Positions 52,814-61,027 of a DNA stretch of 64,000 bases are shown piece by piece (within the stretch, counting starts at the first letter, position 1; each line of letters begins with the position of its first letter). The stretch covers positions 434,001-498,000 of the forward strand of contig NZ_JIAL01000001.1 in the NCBI RefSeq assembly GCF_000688455.1, in the 5' to 3' direction. A program made the position numbers and the translations under genes. The stretch comes from Pseudacidobacterium ailaaui (GTDB lineage: Bacteria; Acidobacteriota; Terriglobia; Terriglobales; Acidobacteriaceae). The notes beneath the pieces were generated by a model that ran no database searches, was not told the DNA's origin, and saw only the letters and a program-made list of their open reading frames with translations.

Positions 52814-54130
52814 ATGCTCGATCTTGCATTCGTAAGGGCCAACCTGCCGTTGGTCGAAGAAAAACTGCGCGCACGCGGACAGGACCCTGCCGCCCTGCTC
52901 GGCGACTTTCATCTTGTGGACACTTTGCGCCGCGAGCGCATTACTGAAGTGGAGCAGTTGAAGTCCCGCCGCAACAAGCTCAGCGAGCAAGTGGGAAAGC
53001 TGAAGAAGGCAGGCCAGGACGCCGCAGCGCTCATGGAAGAGACGCGCGCACTTAAGCAGAACATCGATGCTCTTGAGTCCTCTGCCGCGCAGGCAGAAGA
53101 ACAGCTGCGCACCATCTTGCAGCGTATTCCCAACCTGCCGCACCAATCTGTGCCGCTAGGCAAGTCCGAGCAGGACAATGCTGAAATCAAACGCTGGGGA
53201 CAGTTACCGGAATTTGACTTCCAGCCCCGGCCGCACTGGGAAATTGGAGAATCCCTCGGCATCCTCGACCTGGAGCGCGCGGCAAAAATCTCCGGTGCGC
53301 GCTTTGCTGTCTACTGGGGTGATGGAGCGAAACTTGAGCGTGCCCTCATTCAGTTCATGCTCGACCTGCACACCCGCGAACACGGATACACGGAAGTCCT
53401 TCCGCCGTTTATGGTCAACAGCAAATCGCTTTTCGGCACTGGACAATTGCCTAAGTTCGCGGAAGACCTCTTCCGCTGCGTCGATGAGCAGGGTTACCGG
53501 GAGGGAGACTACCGCGACAACGACCATTGGCTCATTCCTACCGCCGAGGTTCCAGTCACCAACCTTTATCGCGATGAAGTCATCGACGAAACCCAGCTCC
53601 CCCTCTCACTGACGGCCTACACCCCATGTTTTCGCTCGGAGGCTGGCTCATATGGCAAGGATGTGCGCGGGATCATCCGCCAACACCAGTTCCAGAAGGT
53701 GGAGCTGGTCAAGTTCACGCGGCCCCAAGAAAGCTACGACGAACTGGAGAAGCTGACGGCAAATGCCGAGGCGGTCCTTGAAGGACTTGGCCTTCCCTAT
53801 CGTCGCGTCCTGCTCTGCACCGCAGACATGGGCTTCAGCTCAGCCAAGACCTACGATCTTGAAGTCTGGCTGCCCGGGCAGGGAGTGTACCGGGAAATCT
53901 CCTCCTGCTCAAATTTCGAAGACTTCCAGGCACGTAGAGCAAACATTCGCTATCGCCCGCAGGGAAAAGCCAAAACTGAGTTCGTTCACACCCTGAACGG
54001 CAGCGGACTCGCCGTGGGGCGCACGTGGCTGGCAATCCTTGAAAACTACCAGCAGCGTGACGGCTCTGTGCGCGTTCCGAATGCTCTGGTCCCTTATATG
54101 GGAGGACAGACAGTCATCGCTCCGAGATAA
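52814..54130 (+). CDS. serS: Seryl-tRNA synthetase
   Basis: Class II aminoacyl-tRNA synthetase of 438 residues. The N-terminal coiled-coil arm (about 25-105) includes [20 protein letters not shown] and [20 protein letters not shown]. The catalytic core has motif 2 ([20 protein letters not shown]), [10 protein letters not shown], the Ser-binding part [18 protein letters not shown], and motif 3 ([20 protein letters not shown]). The ATG at 52814 is the family start (MLDLAFVR); the in-frame codon at 52772 is rejected. TAATCT at 52801-52806 lies 7 nt before the ATG. Confidence 0.96.
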   Translation: MLDLAFVRANLPLVEEKLRARGQDPAALLGDFHLVDTLRRERITEVEQLKSRRNKLSEQVGKLKKAGQDAAALMEETRALKQNIDALESSAAQAEEQLRTILQRIPNLPHQSVPLGKSEQDNAEIKRWGQLPEFDFQPRPHWEIGESLGILDLERAAKISGARFAVYWGDGAKLERALIQFMLDLHTREHGYTEVLPPFMVNSKSLFGTGQLPKFAEDLFRCVDEQGYREGDYRDNDHWLIPTAEVPVTNLYRDEVIDETQLPLSLTAYTPCFRSEAGSYGKDVRGIIRQHQFQKVELVKFTRPQESYDELEKLTANAEAVLEGLGLPYRRVLLCTADMGFSSAKTYDLEVWLPGQGVYREISSCSNFEDFQARRANIRYRPQGKAKTEFVHTLNGSGLAVGRTWLAILENYQQRDGSVRVPNALVPYMGGQTVIAPR

Positions 54131-54260
54131 AAATGTCCGTGGTCAGCCTGCCCGCGAAGTGGAAGGAGAGGCATTTCGCTTTCATGGCCAGACCAAATAA
54201 CGCAAGCAGTAAGGCTTTCGCGAAAATGCGCGGTAGCACAGTAAAATAAGGGTTGCAGTT

Positions 54261-54614
54261 ATGGGCCGTATTCTGAAGAGCTATTTTTTTTGGACGTATG
54301 AGCGCGGCAGCTTCCATTATGACGTAATGGTGACGCTGATCCTCGCCTTCATCTTCATCACCCCCCATTTATGGAACTATGGTGACCATCCAGTGCCGGG
54401 AAATTTTGCTCCAACTGAGGTACTGGTCCGCGCCGATGGACGGGGTGGCTTTACCTATGTGGTCCCCGCCGACCAGGTGCAGGACGGCATGGTTCAGGCC
54501 AGGCTCGAAACCGCCATCGAACGCATCTCCGGCCCCATGATCGTGGACCATTACGATGTGTTGAAAGACGCCAGTGGCAAAATTACCGCTTACAAAGTCT
54601 GGGCGCACCGTTGA
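54261..54614 (+). CDS. Small single-span membrane protein, conserved in appearance
   Basis: A 117-residue protein with one membrane helix at about 22-40 (VMVTLILAFIFITPHLW) after a basic-aromatic start (MGRILKSYFFWTYERGSFHY). The C-terminal part (VLVRADGRGGFTYVVPADQV; IVDHYDVLKDASGKITAYKV) is soluble and probably outside. I do not recognise the family. The ATG follows AAGGG after TAAAAT at 54242. The LolA-like gene follows 43 bp downstream, so the two may act together in the envelope; this is inference from spacing. Confidence 0.7.
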   Translation: MGRILKSYFFWTYERGSFHYDVMVTLILAFIFITPHLWNYGDHPVPGNFAPTEVLVRADGRGGFTYVVPADQVQDGMVQARLETAIERISGPMIVDHYDVLKDASGKITAYKVWAHR

Positions 54615-54657
54615 TCGCCGCAACTGCATCTAAAACTTTGTGTTTCTTTCTTTGACC

Positions 54658-55356
54658 ATGCATCGATGGAAGATTGTCCTGCTCTCCGCGATTTTGACCA
54701 CCCTCAGTCTTACTCCTGCCTCTGGGCGTGCCCAGGACGACCTAAACAAAGTCCTTGGCCAGATGGACGCCGCTTCCCAAAAATTTCAGAGCGCGCAGGC
54801 TGATTTTCAATGGGACCAGTACACCGCCGTCGTCCAGAGCCATGAGACGCAGACCGGGACCATCGCCTTCAGGCGCTCCGGCAAGAATGTTGAGATGGTT
54901 GCCCACGTGAAGACTGACAACGGCCAGCCCGCGCCCAAGGATGTTCTCTACAGAAACGGGCAGCTCACCTTCTACCAACCGCAGATTAAACAGCAAACGA
55001 TCTTTTCCGCAGGTGCAAACCGCCAGCAGTATGAAGGTTTTCTGACTTTGGGCTTCGGCGGTAGTGGTAAGGACCTTGCCGCAAATTGGAACATCAAATA
55101 CGAAGGCACCGATACCATCCAGGGCGTACAGACCGCAAAGCTCGATCTGACGCCGAAACAACCCAGCCAGAACCAGATGTTCTCCCACATCACCATCTGG
55201 ATTGATCCCTCGCGTTCCGTCTCCTTGAAGCAGCAGTTTTTCCAGGAAAGCGGCGACTCCCGCACTGCACTTTACACAAATATTCAGATGAACAATGTCC
55301 CATCCAGCGCCTTCTCGCTGAAAGTCCCCTCTGGCACCCAGACCATTCGCAAATAG
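54658..55356 (+). CDS. Outer-membrane lipoprotein carrier (LolA)-like periplasmic protein
   Basis: A 232-residue protein with a signal peptide ([20 protein letters not shown], cleavage near GRAQD). The LolA fold is suggested by [20 protein letters not shown], the strand [40 protein letters not shown] and [20 protein letters not shown]. LolA carries lipoproteins across the periplasm; related proteins (LolA-like, DUF4292) have other ligands. The start ATG at 54658 fits the signal peptide better than 54640. The preceding small membrane protein may be in the same unit. Confidence 0.8.
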   Translation: MHRWKIVLLSAILTTLSLTPASGRAQDDLNKVLGQMDAASQKFQSAQADFQWDQYTAVVQSHETQTGTIAFRRSGKNVEMVAHVKTDNGQPAPKDVLYRNGQLTFYQPQIKQQTIFSAGANRQQYEGFLTLGFGGSGKDLAANWNIKYEGTDTIQGVQTAKLDLTPKQPSQNQMFSHITIWIDPSRSVSLKQQFFQESGDSRTALYTNIQMNNVPSSAFSLKVPSGTQTIRK

Positions 55357-55390
55357 AAGTGGGGCAAAAAATCAGGGCGGAGGGGGACCA

Positions 55391-58300
55391 TCACCCTCCT
55401 GCTGCAATCTTCTCCGTGTGCTGGGACATCCTGGCCGTCCGTTCAATCTTGTCCCAGTTAAAGGGGCGCCCATCGATGGCGCGTTTTAATGTCTTGAAGA
55501 GCACAAGAGAAAAGATCTGCCGATACGAGAACCGCTGGATCCAGATATGGAACAGCAGCCAGCCATCTCCCTTATTGGCCGGATGACGGCGTTCCAGAGC
55601 AAAGGCCAGCGCTGAAGTAGCGAAATCTATGACCAGGAATGCGAGGAAGTAGACCAGCAGCTTCTCAAAACTGGCCGCGCTGGCAGCTTCCGGATGAAAG
55701 TGCTTGTTCCACCAGTACTGCAGTGCTCCTGCAGCAAACATAATGTCGATAAAGGGCGACACCAGCGGCAGCAGAATTTGGAAGACCACAATATTCGGCA
55801 AGGCAAACAGACCCATCGCCGGGTTTGTGCGGAAGGCATGCTTGTGCTTGAAAACGGCCTGCAGTATTCCAAAAGACCAGCGGAAGCGCTGCCGCATCAG
55901 TCCATTGACCGTCGTTGGCGCCTCAGTAAATGCGAGCGCGCGGTCCTCGTAAATGACCTTAAAATTCTGCTCCAGCAGGTTCATTGTCAGGTCAGCATCT
56001 TCGGCCACAGTATTAATGGGATATCCGCCCGCCTTTTGCACTGCTGCCGTGCGCCATGCTCCGATGGCCCCCGGTACGACTGTGACCACATTGAACAGGT
56101 CCAAGGCCCTGCGCTCAAAGTTCTGGCTGGTGATATATTCAAGGGCCTGCCAGCGCGTAAGCAGATTGACTTTATTGCCCACCTTGGCGTTTCCGGCAAT
56201 GGCACCCACCCGCTCGTCGGCAAAATGGACGATGAGTTTTTCAATCGCATCAGATGCAATCACGGTGTCCGCGTCAATGCCGACATAGAAATCCTCTTCC
56301 ATATGTTGAAGGCCAAAATTCAGGGCCTCGGCCTTACCGGCATTTGGCTTGGTAAGGACCAGGAGTTTGCCAGAGGCAATTTCCTGAGGGTAAGCATCGC
56401 GCACCACATCAAAGGTCCGGTCCGTTGAGCCATCGTCAATGACTACAACATGCAGGTTTTTGTAAGTCGAGTTCAGTACCGACCGTACTGTGCGGACAAT
56501 CACCTTCTCCTCGTTGTACGCAGGAATCAATACCGCAACCCGCGGTGCAAAGTCGGCTGGTCCATGGATCTTGCGGCGGCGTAGGCGGTCTATCAGTGCA
56601 AAGACACCAATCAGCACCAGACGTGCACTCATCAGCACATCGCCTACAAAAAACACAAAGACAACAAAGTGGCTGAAGAACCCATAGATCAGGAAGGCCA
56701 CAGCATCGATGCGGGCCTGCCAGCGCAGCTGGGGAGCAATCGGTGGCATCACTTCGGCCGTGGTCTTGCCCATGAGTTCTGAAACAGGAACAAACTCATA
56801 CCCTTTTGCCCGCAGCGTAGTGATCAGCAGGGGCAGCGACGCCACCGTCACCGACCGGTCGCCTCCTCCGTCATGCATCAGGATGACGCTACCGCGGAAC
56901 CAGGGCCTTGTCTTCATCTCATCGAGCTGCTGCAGCACCGTGTCCACGATCTCCTGCGGCGTCTTCCGTGGATGCTCGTTCCAGTCATCGGTGTCAATCT
57001 TGTTGCCCAGAATGATGTAGCCCATCTGCTGGATGCGGTCTACCGGAGCCGCCTGATCATTCGTGTCCGGCTCCTGATCAATCGAATAGGGAGGCCGAAA
57101 GTAAAGCGGCTGCACACCCAGCTCAGCGGCAAACAGGCGTTCTGTCAAATTCAGCTCCAGATCGAGCTGTCGCGGCGAAATTTCGCTGATGTCCGGATGG
57201 GTAAAGGTGTGGTTGCCGACTTCGTGTCCTTCGCGCACATATCGCTTCAACAGTCCGGTGTGATCGGCCGCCTCCTCGCCAATGACGAGAAAGGTCCCTT
57301 TCACGTGATACTGCTTCAGGACATCTAATACCTTCGGTGTCCACTTCGGATCCGGGCCATCATCGAAGGAAAGCGCTACTTTTTTCGGCTGATAGCCGTA
57401 GTAATGCAGCGTGTAGGACCGCGGCAGCTCCGTCATCTCCTCGTCGGTAATGGTGAAGTTGTCCGCGTCCATGCTGATCGTGCGCGAACCGCGCTGGGGA
57501 CGCGAGACGACCCGCAGAATGTCGCCTTCTCCCTCCGTGTTCACATCATTGCCTGGAGGAACGTCCTTCAGGAGCTGGGGCGCGTCTTTTGAGCTGGGAT
57601 GGTCCCAGATGGACCACAGAGAGCCGTCTTCCTTGCCCAGCGCCCAAAGCGCAAAGGTCTTCAGCCCCATGCTGCGCGCTGCACGTAGCTCATTCAGCGC
57701 CGTCACCCCGTCCAAAAACCAAACCTGGTGGCGTATATGTTCGTCCTCATCGTCATAAACAAAGTGCGGGTTCAGCTCGTCGCCCTCCAGATGTACATCC
57801 GCCTCTGACTCGGCTGCTCGCTGCCAGACCTCCTGCACGGTAAGGTCTTCCGCATCCAGGACCTTGTCGGTGGCCTTTTTCCCCTTCTCAGGCAGAGGGA
57901 CCGACCAGTCGTAGCCATAGTTTCCGATTGCGCAAATGATCTTTTCTTTGGGAACAGTCTTCAGCACGCGGTTCAGATTGCCTTCAAACCAGCTCTCAGC
58001 GGCAATCGGTCCGGGTCCGCTGGTCGTCTCATGCTGGTCATAGTTCATCAGAATGATGCCGTCGCTGTTCCTGGCAAGGGACTTCAGCAAGAAGTCTGGA
58101 GCACTGACCTCCACATTGACGTAGATCCGCAGGTTCTTGGCCCGAAAGTCGTTGTCCAGTTCCCCAATCCATTCGGCGTAGAGATTACGGTCTTTCTCCG
58201 GGACCTCCTCAAAATCCAGGCAGATGCCGCGGTAATTCGGATTTGCAGCCAGGAATCGATCAAGCTGAAGGTGCAAATTCTCCCGCGCCGCAGGATCTTC

Positions 58301-58885
58301 CAGCATCCTGCCGATGGCTTCGCCATTCCATGTACCGGCAAGCATGTCGTAGTTGTTCAGCATCGGAAAGATTTCCGTGTCTTCCCGGGCTGCCGCAATC
58401 ACGCGCGCTACCTTGTTCTCCTCATCCACGTTGTGGACGCCGGCAGCATCCACCACATCGTACAAACGCACCGGAAACAGGGACGTTGCCCCCTGGAGCC
58501 TACCGTCTGGCCGGGTCACGTGCAGCCAGTCCGGAAACAGCATGTCAATCTGGTGGATGTGGGCCTTCAGTGAGGAATAGCTGGGTTCATCATTGACGTA
58601 AAAGGCCGCGCGCAGTCCTTCATCTGTATTCAGTGGGATTTCTGAAGGACGGCGATGGGTCCGCCGCCGGGAAGGCCGCTGTGCCGTCTTCCGTAATTCC
58701 GGCGGCCGCAGCGCCCTGTAATTACGCTTCTGCGTGGGCAGCAGCAGTTCCGGCAGAGACTGGTGCTTCCAGACGCTGAAAATAAAGACGGCCAGGACCA
58801 CCGTCAGGACAACCGCCGAGACGTCCAGCACACGCCTAAGCCGTTTCCAGCGCTTTCGCTGCGGGTCATAAAAGATTTGTTTCAT
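55391..58885 (-). CDS. Three-domain enzyme: GH18-like hydrolase + NodB deacetylase + family 2 glycosyltransferase
   Basis: A 1164-residue inner-membrane protein. An N-terminal helix (about 22-39) anchors a GH18/YaaH-like domain (about 90-430) with the catalytic pattern YRGICLDFEEV (220s) and an end strand FALWALGKEDGSLW. A NodB polysaccharide deacetylase follows (about 500-700): SFDDGPDP, NHTFTH metal ligands, RPPY. Then two membrane helices, and a GT2 domain from about 780 with VAVLIPAYNEE, DDGSTD, DADT, EDADLT and QRFRW, ending in further helices. All key GT2 residues for a processive polymerase are present. It probably makes, deacetylates and trims a beta-linked aminosugar polymer. It starts 66 bp from the divergent GT39-like gene. 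Confidence 0.92.
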   Translation of the reverse strand: MKQIFYDPQRKRWKRLRRVLDVSAVVLTVVLAVFIFSVWKHQSLPELLLPTQKRNYRALRPPELRKTAQRPSRRRTHRRPSEIPLNTDEGLRAAFYVNDEPSYSSLKAHIHQIDMLFPDWLHVTRPDGRLQGATSLFPVRLYDVVDAAGVHNVDEENKVARVIAAAREDTEIFPMLNNYDMLAGTWNGEAIGRMLEDPAARENLHLQLDRFLAANPNYRGICLDFEEVPEKDRNLYAEWIGELDNDFRAKNLRIYVNVEVSAPDFLLKSLARNSDGIILMNYDQHETTSGPGPIAAESWFEGNLNRVLKTVPKEKIICAIGNYGYDWSVPLPEKGKKATDKVLDAEDLTVQEVWQRAAESEADVHLEGDELNPHFVYDDEDEHIRHQVWFLDGVTALNELRAARSMGLKTFALWALGKEDGSLWSIWDHPSSKDAPQLLKDVPPGNDVNTEGEGDILRVVSRPQRGSRTISMDADNFTITDEEMTELPRSYTLHYYGYQPKKVALSFDDGPDPKWTPKVLDVLKQYHVKGTFLVIGEEAADHTGLLKRYVREGHEVGNHTFTHPDISEISPRQLDLELNLTERLFAAELGVQPLYFRPPYSIDQEPDTNDQAAPVDRIQQMGYIILGNKIDTDDWNEHPRKTPQEIVDTVLQQLDEMKTRPWFRGSVILMHDGGGDRSVTVASLPLLITTLRAKGYEFVPVSELMGKTTAEVMPPIAPQLRWQARIDAVAFLIYGFFSHFVVFVFFVGDVLMSARLVLIGVFALIDRLRRRKIHGPADFAPRVAVLIPAYNEEKVIVRTVRSVLNSTYKNLHVVVIDDGSTDRTFDVVRDAYPQEIASGKLLVLTKPNAGKAEALNFGLQHMEEDFYVGIDADTVIASDAIEKLIVHFADERVGAIAGNAKVGNKVNLLTRWQALEYITSQNFERRALDLFNVVTVVPGAIGAWRTAAVQKAGGYPINTVAEDADLTMNLLEQNFKVIYEDRALAFTEAPTTVNGLMRQRFRWSFGILQAVFKHKHAFRTNPAMGLFALPNIVVFQILLPLVSPFIDIMFAAGALQYWWNKHFHPEAASAASFEKLLVYFLAFLVIDFATSALAFALERRHPANKGDGWLLFHIWIQRFSYRQIFSLVLFKTLKRAIDGRPFNWDKIERTARMSQHTEKIAAGG

Positions 58886-58951
58886 TCAAATTCTTATTGT
58901 AGTGAGCTTTTCTTCGTTTGAAGCGATTTCTACCCTGTATGATTCACTTGC

Positions 58952-60313
58952 ATGTTCGTTGCGCTTCCTCGCAGGTGGTGGATTTCTTTGTTCGCTCTCG
59001 GCGCCGGAGCGGCACTCCGTTTCTGGTTCATCCATGCTTATCCTGAGACGCAGGGCGATCCGCTGGTGTATGGCGATATTGCCAAAAACTGGATGCTGCA
59101 TGGTATCTATGGCCTCTCCAGCGCCGCGGGCATTCATCCCACCCTGATTCGCCTGCCCGGCTATCCTCTCTTTTTAATGCTCTGTTTTCGCCTGTTTGGC
59201 ATGGAGCACTATAACGCAGTCATGTACACCCAAGTGGCCTTTGACCTGGCAAGCTGCCTGCTGGTTGCCGGTTTCGCCAGGAAAATCGCCTCTCTCCGGG
59301 CTGGATGGGCCGCGCTTTGGCTGGCTGCCCTTTGTCCCTTCACGGCAAACTACACGGCCACACCGCTCACAGAAACACTTGAGCTTTTCTGTATCTCGCT
59401 GGCTTTGTATAGCTTTGCTACCCTGCTCGAAAATCCGCAATGGCGCTGGGTCTTCGTGCTGGCATTTGCCTTCAGCTATGCTGCGCTGCTTCGGCCGGAT
59501 GGGGCCTTACTGGCTGTCGCCCTCTGTCCGGCAATCCTTTTTTACGGGGCCCGGCTCTGGGGAACGTCGCTCATGCTGCGGATGGCCCTCACCTGCGGAC
59601 TTCTTTCCATCGTTCCATTCGTGCCGTGGACCCTCCGCAACTGGCATACCTTTCACGTTTTTCAGCCCCTGGCGCCGCGTTACGCCACCGACCCAGGGGA
59701 ACCGACATTTCCTGGATTTAACCGCTGGACCCGCACCGTCTGTGTCGATCTGGCCTGTACATGGGAGATTTACTGGAACGGCAACACCGATCTACTTCAT
59801 CTGGAAGATCTGCCAAAACGCGCCTTCGACTCTCCTGCACAGCATTCCGAAACCAAACAGCTTTTCGATGACTACAACCAGTCCGCAACCATCACGCCGG
59901 AAATTGATGCCCGCTTCGCCAGGCTGGCCAAAGAGCGTATCCACGACGACCCTGTACGTTATTACTTCGCATTGCCGGTGGCCAGGCTTCTGGACATGTG
60001 GCTGCGTCCGCGCACTGAGCTGCTGTGGATTGAATTGCGCTGGTGGGAATACTCCCGGCATCCTGCAGAAACAGAGTTTGCCGCCGCTTACGCTGCCCTC
60101 AACCTCGCCTATCTGGTCGCGGCCTGCATCGGCTTGTACCGCTGGCCGCGATTTTCCGGGGCCATTCTGGCCTTTGTTCTGTTGCGCTGCGCCTTGCTGG
60201 CCACCCTTGAAGCGCCTGAGCCCCGCTATACACTGGAATGTTTCCCGATGCTCTTTGCACTCGCAGGAGTGGCCTTTGAGCGCAGAAGCATGTATCTGAG
60301 GCTGCCGGTCTGA
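58952..60313 (+). CDS. GT39/ArnT-like membrane glycosyltransferase
   Basis: A 453-residue protein with about nine to eleven membrane helices. The first luminal loop has GDPLVYGDIAKNWMLHGIYG and LIRLPGYPLFLMLCFRLFG, and AALCPFTANYTATPLTETLE is the helix-3 region; these match dolichyl/undecaprenyl-phosphate-linked GT-C transferases (PMT, ArnT). An acidic residue in the first loop is the usual catalytic base. The acceptor is unknown. TATGAT at 58938-58943 is 8 nt before the ATG. Its neighbour on the other strand makes a polysaccharide, so they may serve one cell-surface pathway. Confidence 0.82.
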   Translation: MFVALPRRWWISLFALGAGAALRFWFIHAYPETQGDPLVYGDIAKNWMLHGIYGLSSAAGIHPTLIRLPGYPLFLMLCFRLFGMEHYNAVMYTQVAFDLASCLLVAGFARKIASLRAGWAALWLAALCPFTANYTATPLTETLELFCISLALYSFATLLENPQWRWVFVLAFAFSYAALLRPDGALLAVALCPAILFYGARLWGTSLMLRMALTCGLLSIVPFVPWTLRNWHTFHVFQPLAPRYATDPGEPTFPGFNRWTRTVCVDLACTWEIYWNGNTDLLHLEDLPKRAFDSPAQHSETKQLFDDYNQSATITPEIDARFARLAKERIHDDPVRYYFALPVARLLDMWLRPRTELLWIELRWWEYSRHPAETEFAAAYAALNLAYLVAACIGLYRWPRFSGAILAFVLLRCALLATLEAPEPRYTLECFPMLFALAGVAFERRSMYLRLPV

Positions 60314-60358
60314 GGCAAAAAAAACGCAACCTTCCCCCTGGACGAATGAGAAAGCATC

Positions 60359-61015
60359 ATGTCAAAGAAAAAATGGACCGCCGTAGACAACTATCTCCAC
60401 TCCACCCTTGTGCCGTCCGACCCGGCGCTGGACGCAGCGCTGGAGACCATGCAACGCGCCGGACTCCCACAGATTCAGGTCACTGCAAGCCAAGGAAAGC
60501 TGCTGCATCTGCTGGCAAGACTCCAGGGTGCTAAAAAGGTCCTTGAAATCGGCACGCTGGGCGGCTACAGCACCATCTGGCTGGCCCGCGCCCTGCGCCC
60601 TGGGGGCAAACTGATTACGATTGAGGCCGACCCTAAACACGCCCGTGTGGCCACCGAAAACATTGCTCGGGCAGGGCTTTCCGCAAAGGTTGAGGTCCGC
60701 CAGGGAAAGGCGCTGGCCATTCTGCCAGAGCTTACCGGTCCCTTCGATTTGATCTTTATCGACGCGGACAAACGCAACAATCCGCGCTATTTCGAATGGG
60801 CCTTAAAGCTTTCGCGCAAGGGCAGTCTGATCTTTGTAGACAATGTCATCCGCGAAGGAGAAATTCTTGATACAAATAGCACCGACCCGGATCTTCGCGG
60901 TACGCGAAAGCTGTTTCAGAAAATGGCCACCGACCCACGCGTCATCGCTACGGCACAGCAGACAGTCGGCAGCAAAGGACATGACGGCTTCGCCATGGCG
61001 CTGGTGATTGCGTAA
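60359..61015 (+). CDS. SAM-dependent O-methyltransferase (class I, CCoAOMT-like)
   Basis: A 218-residue methyltransferase. The SAM motif VLEIGTLGGYSTIWLARAL is at about 60-80; motif LITIEADPKHARVATENIAR follows, and LIFIDADKRNNPRYFEWALK holds the metal-binding Asp of the catechol/caffeoyl-CoA type. ASQGKLLHLLARLQGAKKVL precedes. The substrate is likely a catechol-type compound but is not known. The ATG at 60359 follows GAGAAAG weakly; it is 45 bp after the GT39-like gene and may be in the same unit. It is convergent with priA, 12 bp apart. Confidence 0.88.
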   Translation: MSKKKWTAVDNYLHSTLVPSDPALDAALETMQRAGLPQIQVTASQGKLLHLLARLQGAKKVLEIGTLGGYSTIWLARALRPGGKLITIEADPKHARVATENIARAGLSAKVEVRQGKALAILPELTGPFDLIFIDADKRNNPRYFEWALKLSRKGSLIFVDNVIREGEILDTNSTDPDLRGTRKLFQKMATDPRVIATAQQTVGSKGHDGFAMALVIA

Positions 61016-61027
61016 AGACCTTGTGTC

